DNA of 64,000 nt from Lentibacter sp. (GTDB lineage Bacteria; Pseudomonadota; Alphaproteobacteria; Rhodobacterales; Rhodobacteraceae). The position numbers and the translations under genes are program-made. This document shows positions 24,973-34,400 of this stretch, one piece after another. The stretch spans positions 62,001-126,000 of the forward strand of contig JADGEJ010000003.1 in assembly GCA_016744435.1 (NCBI GenBank), written 5' to 3'. Every line of letters starts with the position of its first letter. The first letter of the stretch is position 1. The notes below the pieces were generated by a model that had not been told where the DNA came from, ran no database searches, and saw only the letters and a program-made list of their open reading frames with translations.

Positions 24973-27579
24973 TTAGTCGTCTTTTTTGGCTGCAGGCTTT
25001 TTCTTGGCTGGCGCTTTCTTTTTGGCTGCAGGCTTTTTGGCGGCTGGTTTTTTTACCGCGGCGGTTTTCTTGGCAGCAGGCTTCTTCTTGCCGCCTTTAG
25101 CAGCCTTCTCGGCGATCCACTCAACAGCCTGCGCCATGGTCACATCAGCGGCCTCAACGTCTTTCGGGATTGTCGCGTTGACCTTTTCCCACTTCACGTA
25201 GGGGCCATAGCGCCCGTCCATCACATTGACTGGCCCGCCGCTGTCGGGGTGCTCGCCCAGCTCTTTGAGTGGCTTGGCCGCAGCCGAGCGCCCGCGGCCC
25301 GGATTGGCGCGCTTTTCTGCGAGCAGTTCAACCGCGCGGTTCATGCCAAGCTCAAACACATCGTTCGGGTCTTTGAGGTTGGCATAAGTCGGCTTTTCGG
25401 CATCGGGCAATTTGTGCATCACGTAAGGCCCAAAGCGGCCAAAATTCGAGCTGATCATGCCGCCTTCAGGGTGCTCGCCGATTTCGCGTGGCAAAGACAG
25501 AAGCGTGAGCGCCTTTGGAAGGTCCATCTCTTCCTTCTGCCAGCCTTTAGGCAATGACGCACGAGGCGGCTTCTTGTTCTCAGGTGTCGGCTCGCCACGT
25601 TGCACATAGGGGCCAAAGCGGCCCGACTTGAGCCAGATCTCGTCGCCTGCGTCTTCGCCCAGCACGCGCTCGTCGCCATCAGCACCTTCGCCCGCAATGG
25701 GGCGGGTGTAGGTGCACTCGGGGTAGTTGCCGCAGCCGACAAAGCCGCCGGTGCGTGACGACTTCAAATGCAGCTGGCCGTTGCCACACTTGGGGCAAGC
25801 GCGGGGGTCTGATCCGTCTTCTTTTGGCGGGTAAAGCTGCGGCGCAAGTGCGTCGTCGAGCACATCGAGCACTGCAGAAATGCGCAACTCGCTGGTTTCG
25901 GCAATCGCGGCTGAGAAGTCTTTCCAGAAGCGTTGCAACACGGCTTTATAGTCGCGGTTGCCTGCTGAGACGTCATCAAGCTCTTCTTCGAGGTTGGCGG
26001 TAAACTCGTAGCCGACGTAGTTGCGAAAGAAGTTGAGCAAGAAGATCGTAACAATGCGGCCCTTGTCTTCGGGGAAGAGGCGGTTCTTGTCTTTGCGAAC
26101 ATACTCGCGGTCTTGGATCGTAGTGATCACGCTCGCGTAAGTTGACGGGCGGCCAATGCCGAGCTCTTCCATACGCTTTACCAGCGTCGCCTCGGTGTAA
26201 CGGGGCGGTGGTTGGGTGTGGTGCTGCTCGGGGTTGACGCTTTTCTTGGTCGCAGGGTCGCCTTGCGAAACCTGCGGCAGGCGCTTGTCGTCGTCATCAA
26301 CAACCTGGTCGTCGCGGCCCTCTTCGTAGACGCGCATGAAGCCGTCAAACAACACAACTTGGCCTGTGGCGCGCAGCCCGACTTGGCCGTCGGCTGAGCC
26401 GATATCGACAGTCGTGCGCTCCATCTTGGCGCTTTCCATTTGGCAAGCGAGCGTGCGCTTCCAGATCAGATCATAGAGCTTGGCTTGGTCGGCATCGCGC
26501 AGTTTGAGCGCGGCGGCGTCGGCCTCCATAACGGTCGGGCGGATACACTCGTGCGCCTCTTGGGCGTTTTTGGCCTTGTTCTTATAGATGCGCGGTGACC
26601 CGGGCACATACTCGGCCCCATAACGGCTGCCGATGGTGGCACGCACTTCGGTGACGGCTTCGGGCGCCATGTCGATGCCGTCAGTCCGCATATATGTGAT
26701 ATGGCCGGCCTCATAAAGGCGTTGCGCCGTGCTCATGCAAACGCGTGCGCCCATGCCAAACTTGCGGGAAGCTTCTTGCTGCAGCGTTGATGTCATGAAC
26801 GGCGCTGACGGGTTGCGCGCGGCTGGCTTGGCTTCAACTGAGGTGATCGTCAGATCGCGCGAGTTAACGGCCTGTACGGCCAGTTCGGCCTGCGTTTCGT
26901 TGGCAATGTCAAATTTTTCGAGCTTCTTGCCCGCGAGCACTGTCAGGCGCGCTTCGTATTCTTGCCCGCGCGGGGTGCCGAGCATGGCTTTGACTGTCCA
27001 GTATTCTTGCGGATTGAACGCCTCGATCTCCATCTCGCGCTCAACGATGAGACGCAGGCAGACTGACTGCACGCGGCCAGCGCTGCGCGCGCCGGGCAGT
27101 TTGCGCCAGAGAACTGGGGAGAGGTTGAAGCCAACGAGATAGTCCAAAGCACGGCGGGCGAGGTAGGCATCGACCAGCGGCACGTCGATCTCGCGTGGGT
27201 TTTTCATGGCCTCGGTCACGGCGGATTTGGTGATCGCGTTGAAGACGACACGGCTGACGGGCGTGTCTTTCTTGATCGCCTTGCGTTTGCGCAGCGCTTC
27301 TTCAAGGTGCCAACTGATGGCTTCGCCTTCGCGGTCAGGGTCGGTCGCGAGAATGAGGTTCGGGTCGTCTTTCAGCGCATCGGCGATGGCTTTGACGTGC
27401 TTGCGGCTGTCATAGCCGACTTCCCATTTCATCTCGAAATCGGCGTCTGTGTCGACAGAGCCGTCTTTCGGCGGCAAGTCACGGACGTGGCCGTATGATG
27501 CTAGAACAGTGAAACCCTTACCAAGGTAATTCTCAATGGTTTTGGCTTTGGCTGGGGATTCGACAACAACAACGGGCAT
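24973..27579 (-). CDS. topA: DNA topoisomerase I
   Basis: A type IA topoisomerase of 868 residues that relaxes negative supercoils. The Toprim domain starts at VVVESPAKAKTIENYLG, with the acidic DPDREGEAISWH motif. The active-site Tyr lies in HITYMRTDG. A zinc ribbon (CPKCGNGQLHLKSSRTGGF, then CGNYPEC) and several topo-C repeats (RFGPYVQRG, RFGPYVMHK, RYGPYVKWE) follow. The last 40 residues are a Lys/Ala/Pro tail. ATG 27579 has AGGA 6 bases upstream; an earlier in-frame start adds four residues. It is downstream of dprA. Confidence 0.97.
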   Translation of the reverse strand: MPVVVVESPAKAKTIENYLGKGFTVLASYGHVRDLPPKDGSVDTDADFEMKWEVGYDSRKHVKAIADALKDDPNLILATDPDREGEAISWHLEEALRKRKAIKKDTPVSRVVFNAITKSAVTEAMKNPREIDVPLVDAYLARRALDYLVGFNLSPVLWRKLPGARSAGRVQSVCLRLIVEREMEIEAFNPQEYWTVKAMLGTPRGQEYEARLTVLAGKKLEKFDIANETQAELAVQAVNSRDLTITSVEAKPAARNPSAPFMTSTLQQEASRKFGMGARVCMSTAQRLYEAGHITYMRTDGIDMAPEAVTEVRATIGSRYGAEYVPGSPRIYKNKAKNAQEAHECIRPTVMEADAAALKLRDADQAKLYDLIWKRTLACQMESAKMERTTVDIGSADGQVGLRATGQVVLFDGFMRVYEEGRDDQVVDDDDKRLPQVSQGDPATKKSVNPEQHHTQPPPRYTEATLVKRMEELGIGRPSTYASVITTIQDREYVRKDKNRLFPEDKGRIVTIFLLNFFRNYVGYEFTANLEEELDDVSAGNRDYKAVLQRFWKDFSAAIAETSELRISAVLDVLDDALAPQLYPPKEDGSDPRACPKCGNGQLHLKSSRTGGFVGCGNYPECTYTRPIAGEGADGDERVLGEDAGDEIWLKSGRFGPYVQRGEPTPENKKPPRASLPKGWQKEEMDLPKALTLLSLPREIGEHPEGGMISSNFGRFGPYVMHKLPDAEKPTYANLKDPNDVFELGMNRAVELLAEKRANPGRGRSAAAKPLKELGEHPDSGGPVNVMDGRYGPYVKWEKVNATIPKDVEAADVTMAQAVEWIAEKAAKGGKKKPAAKKTAAVKKPAAKKPAAKKKAPAKKKPAAKKDD

Positions 27580-27703
27580 GAAATTCCTCACAACTTCGAA
27601 AAGCGACTATAGCGGCGCAAAATGTGTCGCGGAGGAGGGGAATGTCAATGCGGCTTATGCGAAGGGCGCGAGATTTCCGCCGGTTGCGGCCCAAATTGCG
27701 CGC

Positions 27704-28948
27704 TTAACTCACCAACATTTCAGTGTCGCGCGACAGCATTCCGCCGGGGGCGCGGTGAATTTTGCCATCAAGCTCCAACTCGACAAGTGCTGGCGCTACA
27801 GCTTGTGGCGGGCGGGCTAAGTCGCGGATGAGCTGATCCTCCGGCAACGGGGAGGGCCCAAGCCTGTCGAGAATTTGCTGATGCAAGCCTGCGGTTTCCG
27901 AAAGCCCGCGACGCTCTGGTGGTGGAGCGGGGATCTCGAGAGAGAGCTCGGGCTCTTCGATTACGTCTGACTGAGACGCAAGGGGTGCGAGGGCCTCCAG
28001 AACGTCCGAGCCTGAGCGCACCAGAGTTGCGCCGTCACGGATTAGCATGTTGCAACCCGATGCGCGGGCATCAAAGGGGTGCCCCGGCACGGCGAGGACT
28101 TCGCGGCCTTGGTCAAGTGCATTGCGGGCCGTGATCAGGCTGCCTGACTTTGACGCAGCTTCGATGACAACCAGGCCCTCGCTAAGGCCTGAGATGAGGC
28201 GATTGCGCCGCGGGAAATGCCGGGCTTGCGGGCGCAGGCCCATGGGCTGCTCGGAGATCAGAGCACCAGTCTCAAGGATGTCATGCGCCAGATGCACATT
28301 CTCTGCGGGGTATATCACGTCAACGCCACCGGCGAGCACACCAATGGTGCCGCCTGTGAGGCTGGCTTTGTGGGCGCAGGTGTCGATTCCGCGTGCGAGG
28401 CCAGAGACAATCACGCGGCCCTGCTCGGAGAGTTCAGTGGCTAAGGCGCGGGCCGTGCGCCCGCCAAGCGAGGAGGCATTGCGAGCGCCAACCATGCCAA
28501 TGGCCTCTTGGTTGAGAACCTCGAGGTTGCCGCGCACCCAAAGAATGGGCGGTGGATCAGACAGATCAAGCAGCGCTTTGGGGTAGGTGGCCTCTCCGAT
28601 GCAGACCATCGTGGCGCGCGCATGTGCCGCTGCCTTGAGTTCTTCAAGCGCGACACTTTCGGGGCAGGCTTTGTAGGAGGTTACATTCGCGGCCTGTGCA
28701 ACGCGCGGAAGCTCGGCGAGGGCCGCAGAAGCGCTGCCATGCTCAGCCATAAGCCTGAAAAAAGTGGCGATGCCAACTCGGCGAGAGCGCAATAGACGGA
28801 GCCACAACACGCGTTCATCTTCCGTGGTGGGTGGGAGTGGGGGGTGAGTGGAAAGATGTGTACCTTCTGGCATCATGGCTCCGTCAGCTTGCAGAATCAT
28901 GTTTACGCTCTGTTGGTTAACAGGCCGTAAACCATGTTTATTTTCCAC
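27704..28948 (-). CDS. dprA: DNA-processing protein DprA
   Basis: Loads RecA on incoming single-stranded DNA during transformation. The Rossmann-like core is visible as IGMVGARNASSLGGRTARAL and VSGLARGIDTCAHKASL, with the later RNRLISGLSEGLVVIEA. A C-terminal winged-helix-like domain ends at about residue 405. The start is uncertain: GTG 28948 is 2 bases after the upstream stop, but ATG codons at 28900 and about 28876-28873 are closer to the usual N-terminus. It sits between an FAD-linked dehydrogenase gene and topA. Confidence 0.9.
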   Translation of the reverse strand: MENKHGLRPVNQQSVNMILQADGAMMPEGTHLSTHPPLPPTTEDERVLWLRLLRSRRVGIATFFRLMAEHGSASAALAELPRVAQAANVTSYKACPESVALEELKAAAHARATMVCIGEATYPKALLDLSDPPPILWVRGNLEVLNQEAIGMVGARNASSLGGRTARALATELSEQGRVIVSGLARGIDTCAHKASLTGGTIGVLAGGVDVIYPAENVHLAHDILETGALISEQPMGLRPQARHFPRRNRLISGLSEGLVVIEAASKSGSLITARNALDQGREVLAVPGHPFDARASGCNMLIRDGATLVRSGSDVLEALAPLASQSDVIEEPELSLEIPAPPPERRGLSETAGLHQQILDRLGPSPLPEDQLIRDLARPPQAVAPALVELELDGKIHRAPGGMLSRDTEMLVS

Positions 28949-28950
28949 AG

Positions 28951-30366
28951 TTAACGGCGCAACACAGCCCCCGGATTCATAATGCCCAAAGGGTCAAGCG
29001 CGGTTTTGATTGCCTGCATCGCAGCAAGGCGGGTGGGGTCAGCGTAGCGCTCAAGTTCGCCTGTTTTGAGCCGCCCGACGCCGTGCTCGGCGCTGAAAGA
29101 ACCGCCCATCTTTACGGCAAGATCATGTACCAGTTCCGCCACCTCGGCGGCTTCTGTGCTATAGTCTGAACGGGTTTTGCCGAGGGCTGGATAGACGTTG
29201 TAATGCAGGTTTCCATCCCCCAAGTGGCCAAAACAGTTGATGCGGTAGTCACCATGTTTTGCCAACCCCGCACCTGCCGTTTCAATAAATGCAGGAAGGA
29301 CACTCAAGGGTAGCGAAATGTCGTGGCTAGACAGTCCGCCAACAAGGCGGTTGGCTTCCGGGATCGCCTCGCGCACCTGCCAGAATGCTTCGGCTTGAGC
29401 CTCGCTTTGCGCAATCAGCCCGTCGCTAACAAGGTCGGCCTCGGCGGCCTCGGAAAAGAGCGCTTCAAACTCTTCTTGCGGCTCAAGGCCACGCGGCAGG
29501 CCAAGCTCTGTCAGCACCATCCACTCAGGTGGGGTGTCAAACATCTGCCGCACTTGCGGGAGCTTTTCAGCCAAAAAATGAAGGCCCTGTCTGTGGATCA
29601 ACTCAAATGCGCTCACCGCTTCGCCGACTTGCGCGCGCATCATAGAGAGCAGCGACAATGCCGCAGCTGGGCTTGGCACGGCGAAGGCAGCAGTGCCGTT
29701 GCGGGCGGGTTTGGGCGACAGTTTGAGAGCGGCGGCCGTGATAACGCCAAGCGTGCCTTCGGAGCCAACGAGCAGGTTGCGAAGATCATAACCCGTGTTG
29801 TCTTTTCGAAGGCGCGTGAGGCCATGCCATATTTCGCCAGAGGGCAAAACGGCCTCAAGCCCCAAGCACAGATCACGGGCATTGCCGTAGCGCAGCACGT
29901 TGAGGCCGCCCGCGTTGGTGGCAAGGTTGCCACCGATTTGGGCAGTGCCTTTGGAGGCGATGGACAAAGGGAACAACCTGTCAGCTGCCTCAGCGGCGTC
30001 CTGCACCGCCTGTAAAGTTGTGCCTGCTTCCGCGACGATAACGTTCTCCTCGGGGTAAACAGCGCGAATGCGGTTCATGCGCTCAAGCGATAGCAGCATC
30101 GGGCTTGGCCCTTCGGGCATGACTTGCCCACTGACAAGTCCTGTGCCGCCGCCGTAAGGCACAACCGCAACGCAAGCTTGGGCGGCGCAACGGATAGCTG
30201 TGGCAGCTTCTTCTACGCTGGCAGGGGCCACGAGAACTCCGGCTTGGCCCTGCCACTTTCCGCGCGGCTCTTCAAGGTAGCGCGGCGCGGCAGGCCTGAC
30301 GGCAGCATCAGGCAGGCTGGCTTTGAGGGTGGCGACAAACGCGCTATCAGCGGGGTTCAGGGACAT
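28951..30366 (-). CDS. FAD-binding oxidoreductase, GlcD/D-2-hydroxyacid dehydrogenase family
   Basis: A 471-residue FAD-linked oxidase. The FAD_binding_4 part has VPYGGGTGLVSGQ and GGNLATNAGGLNVLRYGN, and the C-terminal domain has CFGHLGDGNLHYNV and FSAEHGVGRLK, whose His residues bind metal or substrate in D-lactate and D-2-hydroxyglutarate dehydrogenases. The exact substrate cannot be told from sequence. It starts 3 bases after the GNAT gene and ends 2 bases before the possible GTG start of dprA, in the long minus-strand operon. Confidence 0.9.
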   Translation of the reverse strand: MSLNPADSAFVATLKASLPDAAVRPAAPRYLEEPRGKWQGQAGVLVAPASVEEAATAIRCAAQACVAVVPYGGGTGLVSGQVMPEGPSPMLLSLERMNRIRAVYPEENVIVAEAGTTLQAVQDAAEAADRLFPLSIASKGTAQIGGNLATNAGGLNVLRYGNARDLCLGLEAVLPSGEIWHGLTRLRKDNTGYDLRNLLVGSEGTLGVITAAALKLSPKPARNGTAAFAVPSPAAALSLLSMMRAQVGEAVSAFELIHRQGLHFLAEKLPQVRQMFDTPPEWMVLTELGLPRGLEPQEEFEALFSEAAEADLVSDGLIAQSEAQAEAFWQVREAIPEANRLVGGLSSHDISLPLSVLPAFIETAGAGLAKHGDYRINCFGHLGDGNLHYNVYPALGKTRSDYSTEAAEVAELVHDLAVKMGGSFSAEHGVGRLKTGELERYADPTRLAAMQAIKTALDPLGIMNPGAVLRR

Positions 30367-30369
30367 GCT

Positions 30370-30957
30370 TTAGCCTATCTCGGTTTTGCCACGGCGGTCC
30401 ATCCTGAGGGCGGAGTAAAGCACGTGGTTGCGCCAGCGCCCGCCGATTTGCAGATAGCTTTGTGCCACGCCTTCATACTTGAAGCCAGAGCGCTCAAGCA
30501 GCCCGCGCGAGGGCGTGTTTTCTGGCAAGCAGGCAGCCTCGATGCGGCTGAGATCCATGACATGAAAGGCGTGATGCACCATGGCCATGAGCGCCTCGCG
30601 CATGAAGCCTTGGCGGGCGTGACTCTCTCCTGTCCAATAACCGACAGTGGCAGCTTGGGCAGGGCCACGGCGTATGTTGTCGAGCGTTATGGCGCCAACA
30701 AGTTGCTCACCTTCCCGGTGAAACATGAACAGGGGCAGGGCGGTTTCTGACGACATCGCCCGCTGCGCCCAGTAGACGCGGTTGGTAAAGCTGCGGCGCG
30801 ACAGGTGGTCATCGGCCCAAGCAGGCTCCCACGGAGTGAGAAACTCTTCTGAGTTGCGCCTGAGTGCTGTCCATTGGTGAAAATCAGAATGGATCGGTGC
30901 ACGCAGGGTTAGGCGCTCGGTTTCGAGCCGGAGCTTTTTGCGTGCGCGCAGAAGCAT
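30370..30957 (-). CDS. GNAT N-acetyltransferase, RimJ/RimL type
   Basis: A 195-residue acetyltransferase with the ETERLTLRAPIHSDF N-terminus and the acetyl-CoA loop region YWTGESHARQGFMREAL. ENTPSRGLLERSGFKYEGVA follows. This resembles RimJ-type protein N-acetyltransferases. Its ATG overlaps the M16 peptidase stop by one base (TGATG), a gene order I recall from other Rhodobacterales. The substrate is unknown. Confidence 0.88.
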   Translation of the reverse strand: MLLRARKKLRLETERLTLRAPIHSDFHQWTALRRNSEEFLTPWEPAWADDHLSRRSFTNRVYWAQRAMSSETALPLFMFHREGEQLVGAITLDNIRRGPAQAATVGYWTGESHARQGFMREALMAMVHHAFHVMDLSRIEAACLPENTPSRGLLERSGFKYEGVAQSYLQIGGRWRNHVLYSALRMDRRGKTEIG

Positions 30958-32219
30958 CAGGCAGCGGGCCGTTGGCGCAGGCTGGCCAGCGCTGGGGCTT
31001 GCTCAACAGGGCCGTAAAGCGCAAGGGCGGTTGGCGCATTTTCAAGCAGGTTGCCAGCAAAGTCACGCACGTCACCCGTTGTGACGGCGTCGATTTTTTG
31101 CACGACTTCCGACAAGTCAGGGACACGCCCCCAGATTTGCGTCATGCGGGCCAGACGCTCGGCGCGGTTTGACGGGCTCTCTAAGCCCATCAGCATGCCC
31201 GCTTTCATCTGGGCGCGGGCGCGGGCAACTTCTTCGGCGCTCATGTCGCTGGCAGCGCGGGCCATTTCATCAAGCGTGATCTGGGCCAACTCACCGAGCT
31301 GTTCGCCCGAAGTGCCCGCATAGAGCGTCAGCATTCCGGTGTCGGCGTAGGCGCCTGCTTGGGCAAAAATAGTATAGCAAAGCCCGCGCTTCTCGCGCAC
31401 TTCCTGGAAGAGACGAGACGACATTCCGCCGCCAAGTGCTGAGGCATATATCTGTGCTGTGAAGATCGCGTCGTCGCGGTAATCGGGCCCTTCAAAGGCC
31501 AGTGCGAAATGGGCTTGCTCGAGGTCTTTCACAACACGGCGCTCTCCGCCCGCGAAACGCGCGGGCGTCTCGCCGGGGGCATCGCCGCGCTTCATGTCGC
31601 CAAACAGAGCCGTGGCCTGCGCGACGATATCGTCATGGCTGACGCCGCCCGCTGCAGATAGGATCATGTTTTCGGGGCCGTAGTGTTCAGACACGAAGCC
31701 TCGGAGATCATCTTGGCTGAAGCTGTTCACGCGCTCGGCTGGGCCAAGGATCGTCCGGCCCAGAGGCTGATCTGGGTAGGCCTCTTCCTGAAGCCAGTCA
31801 AAGATCACATCATCAGGCGTGTCGAGCGCTTGGCCGATCTCTTGCAGAATAACACCGCGCTCGACGTCTATCTCTTTTTGCTCAAACAGCGGGTTGAGCA
31901 GGATGTCGGCGATAACATCAACCGCCAGCTCAACGTCGCCCGCCAAAACGCGCGCGTAGTAGGCTGTCGTCTCGCGACTGGTATAGGCGTTGATATAGCC
32001 ACCGACGTTTTCGATCACTTCGGCGATCTGCAAAGAGCTGCGCCTATCGGTGCCTTTGAAAGCCATATGCTCAAGGAAGTGGGCAATGCCGTTTTGCTCG
32101 ACCCGTTCGTTGCGGCCACCTGCTGTGACCCAAACGCCGACAGAGGCCGACTGGAGCCCGGGCATGTGCTCGGTGACGATGCGAAAACCGTTGGGCAGGG
32201 TGTGCGTCTGGATGCTCAA
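30957..32219 (-). CDS. M16 family zinc metallopeptidase
   Basis: A 420-residue insulinase-fold peptidase related to mitochondrial processing peptidase beta. The inverted zinc motif HFLEH is at residues 47-51, with the distal Glu in EVIENVGGYINAYTS. The most likely start is TTG 32219, overlapping the thrC stop as TTGA, because homologous N-termini begin at this LSIQTHTLPNGFRIVTE segment. Longer in-frame translation would run deep into thrC and is rejected. It is translated with thrC and the GNAT gene. Confidence 0.9.
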   Translation of the reverse strand: MSIQTHTLPNGFRIVTEHMPGLQSASVGVWVTAGGRNERVEQNGIAHFLEHMAFKGTDRRSSLQIAEVIENVGGYINAYTSRETTAYYARVLAGDVELAVDVIADILLNPLFEQKEIDVERGVILQEIGQALDTPDDVIFDWLQEEAYPDQPLGRTILGPAERVNSFSQDDLRGFVSEHYGPENMILSAAGGVSHDDIVAQATALFGDMKRGDAPGETPARFAGGERRVVKDLEQAHFALAFEGPDYRDDAIFTAQIYASALGGGMSSRLFQEVREKRGLCYTIFAQAGAYADTGMLTLYAGTSGEQLGELAQITLDEMARAASDMSAEEVARARAQMKAGMLMGLESPSNRAERLARMTQIWGRVPDLSEVVQKIDAVTTGDVRDFAGNLLENAPTALALYGPVEQAPALASLRQRPAA

Positions 32220-33604
32220 GAGCGGATCCGATCTTTGATAAGGGCTTGAATGGCTGCGAGGTCGTTCTCGACGCGGGTGACGCGCTCGTCGCGCTCGAAC
32301 AAGTCTGACATGCGCGCAGGGAGCGGCGGGCGGATGCCTGAGGCAGCTTCCACGGCGTCGGGGAACTTGGCGGGGTGGGCTGTTGCGAGCGTGATCATCG
32401 GTGTGTCGGCCTGCATGTGCTCGGAGGCGACTTTTGCACCAACGGCGGAGTGCGGGCAGAGCAGCTCGGTGCTCTCGGCAAGCACTTTGGCGATGGTCGC
32501 GGAGGTTTCCTCTTCTGAGCAACGCCCGCTGTCATAGCTCTCTTGCAAAGCCTGCAAAGCGCCTTGGCTGACGGAGAAACCGCCTGCTTTGAGCTCGTCC
32601 ATCAGCTGCGCAACGGGAGCGCCTTCACGCCCGTAAGCTTCAAACAGCGCGCGCTCGAAGTTGGAGCTGACTTGAATGTCCATCGAGGGGCTGATGGAGG
32701 GCACGACACCGTCAGGCTTATAGTCAGACGTTGTGAGGCAGCGGTGCAAGATGTCGTTTTGGTTGGTGGCGACAACAAGTCGGTCAATAGGCAGGCCCAT
32801 TTGCTTGGCGATATAGCCTGCAAAGATGTCGCCGAAGTTGCCTGTTGGCACGGTGAAGCTGACTTTACGCTCAGGCGCACCGAGGGACACAGCCGAAGTG
32901 AAGTAGTAAACAACCTGCGCCAGCACGCGGCCCCAGTTGATCGAGTTAACGCCAGCAAGCGAAACACTGTCACGGAAGTCAAAGTCGTTGAACATGTCTT
33001 TGACGCGCGCCTGACAGTCGTCAAAGTCGCCCGTCATGGCGAGAGTGTGAACGTTGCTTTCTGACGGTGTCGTCATCTGGCGGCGCTGCACTTCAGAGAC
33101 GCGGCCATGCGGATAGAGGATGAAGACATCAACATTATCAAGCCCGCGGAAGGCCTCGATCGCGGCTGAGCCTGTGTCGCCTGATGTGGCGCCAACGATT
33201 GTTACGCGCTTGCCCGAGCGTGACAGCGCGGCTTGGAACATCTGCCCGATGAGCTGCATCGCGAAGTCTTTGAACGCCAGCGTCGGGCCGTGGAAGAGCT
33301 CGAGCAGGAAGTGCCCGCTTTCAAGCTGTACCAGTGGCGCGCGCGCCTTGTGGCCGAAGCCTTCATAGGCCTTAGCGATCAGCGCGCGGAACTCAGCATC
33401 AGTAAATGTATCGCCAATGAAGGGCCGCATAATGGCAAAGGCCGCCTCTTCGTAGGATAGCCCATGCAGTGCTTTGATCTCGGCGGTGCTGAGCGTCGGG
33501 ATGCTCTCCGGCAAGTAAAGCCCGCCGTCACGGGCGAGGCCAGTGAGCATGGCTTCTTCAAAGCTGAGGTCAGGGGCTTTTCCACGGGTCGAGATATAGC
33601 GCAT
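32216..33604 (-). CDS. thrC: Threonine synthase
   Basis: PLP enzyme converting O-phosphohomoserine to threonine, 462 residues. The N-terminus MRYISTRGKAPDLSFEEAML is characteristic of the long (plant/fungal-like) class. The PLP lysine is Lys112 in LAFKDFAMQLIGQ, and the phosphate-binding loop GATSGDTGSAAIEAF follows. ATG 33604 overlaps the surf1 stop by one base. It lies between surf1 and the M16 peptidase gene. Confidence 0.96.
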   Translation of the reverse strand: MRYISTRGKAPDLSFEEAMLTGLARDGGLYLPESIPTLSTAEIKALHGLSYEEAAFAIMRPFIGDTFTDAEFRALIAKAYEGFGHKARAPLVQLESGHFLLELFHGPTLAFKDFAMQLIGQMFQAALSRSGKRVTIVGATSGDTGSAAIEAFRGLDNVDVFILYPHGRVSEVQRRQMTTPSESNVHTLAMTGDFDDCQARVKDMFNDFDFRDSVSLAGVNSINWGRVLAQVVYYFTSAVSLGAPERKVSFTVPTGNFGDIFAGYIAKQMGLPIDRLVVATNQNDILHRCLTTSDYKPDGVVPSISPSMDIQVSSNFERALFEAYGREGAPVAQLMDELKAGGFSVSQGALQALQESYDSGRCSEEETSATIAKVLAESTELLCPHSAVGAKVASEHMQADTPMITLATAHPAKFPDAVEAASGIRPPLPARMSDLFERDERVTRVENDLAAIQALIKDRIRS

Positions 33605-34275
33605 CAGTCGTCTTTCTTGGGGCGGCGTTTCAGGAAATATAGGCTCATTACCACCCATACTGCTGCCAATCCATACCATGTGATGATGTATTCAAGATGG
33701 CGGTTGGGAATGGAGCTTGTGTTCACGGGCAGTGGCAGGATGGTGCTGTCGTTTGGCAGGCTTGTGGCGGCGATCACAAGCACCTCTTCGGTGTTGAGAG
33801 ACTTGGAGAGTTTGGCGACATCGCGCGCATACCAGATGTTTGCTTGCACGTCGTCTTCCGGGGTGTAGCTGTCGCGCTCAACGGGCCAATGCAAGTTGCC
33901 ATTGACCTGCATGTCGCCCGTGGGGCGCGGGGTGTCTTTGCTTTCAAGGCGAATATAGCCGCGGTCAACCAACACGCGGCGCTCTCCTGTCTCAAACGCT
34001 TGAATGATGCGGTAGCCAGCGCCGTGGTCGCGGGTTGAGACAAGCATGTGAACTTCGGGGCCTGTGAAGCGGCCTTCAAGCGTCACCGCAAGAAACTGGT
34101 CGTTTTCGGGCGTAGCGGTCACGGGCGGTGCGACAGGAGCGGCTTCAAGCTTGGCTTCAATCGCGGCGATATAGGCGTTCTTCTCGCCCTGACGGCGCAC
34201 TTGCCAGTTGCCGAGCGAGACGAGGATCGTCAGCACGATTGCAGAAGAAATCAGAAAGGGCAGATTGCGGCGCAT
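33604..34275 (-). CDS. surf1: SURF1 family cytochrome oxidase assembly protein
   Basis: A 223-residue protein with two membrane anchors, one at about 4-22 (LPFLISSAIVLTILVSLGNWQ) and one near the C-terminus (LEYIITWYGLAAVWVVMSLYF), with a periplasmic domain between. GNWQVRR, YRIIQAF and VLVDRGYI are typical. It helps insert heme a into subunit I. ATG 34275 starts at the conserved MRRNLPF. The gene follows ctaE but is separated from it by a terminator-like hairpin. Confidence 0.92.
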   Translation of the reverse strand: MRRNLPFLISSAIVLTILVSLGNWQVRRQGEKNAYIAAIEAKLEAAPVAPPVTATPENDQFLAVTLEGRFTGPEVHMLVSTRDHGAGYRIIQAFETGERRVLVDRGYIRLESKDTPRPTGDMQVNGNLHWPVERDSYTPEDDVQANIWYARDVAKLSKSLNTEEVLVIAATSLPNDSTILPLPVNTSSIPNRHLEYIITWYGLAAVWVVMSLYFLKRRPKKDD

Positions 34276-34344
34276 GCAACACCTGTTTGTTGACTGGTCT
34301 GATGTGCGCCACGGGTGCGCATGATGCAAGCCTGAAAGCTGCTA

Positions 34345-34380
34345 AACGCAAAACGCCCCACGAATGTCGCGGGGCGTTTG
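34345..34380 (-). terminator. Intrinsic terminator after ctaE
   Basis: On the minus strand AAACGCCCC GCGACATTCGT GGGGCGTTT followed by TGCGTTT. It lies about 20 bases downstream of the ctaE stop. Read-through or a separate promoter must serve surf1-thrC and the genes beyond. Confidence 0.8.
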
Positions 34381-34400
34381 AGTGTCACAGAGGGGAAGGC

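Noticed and set aside
24973-25110. Lys/Ala/Pro repeats at the 3' end of topA considered as a separate repeat element
   Set aside because: They are in frame and form the basic tail common to alphaproteobacterial topoisomerase I.
29323-30015. Open frame of 230 codons antisense to the FAD-linked dehydrogenase
   Set aside because: Fully inside a recognised gene on the other strand, with no motif or initiation signal.
32220-32522. Extension of the M16 peptidase about 100 codons upstream into thrC
   Set aside because: The extra residues are Arg/Pro/His-rich shadow sequence of thrC, while the conserved peptidase N-terminus begins at the TTG overlapping the thrC stop.
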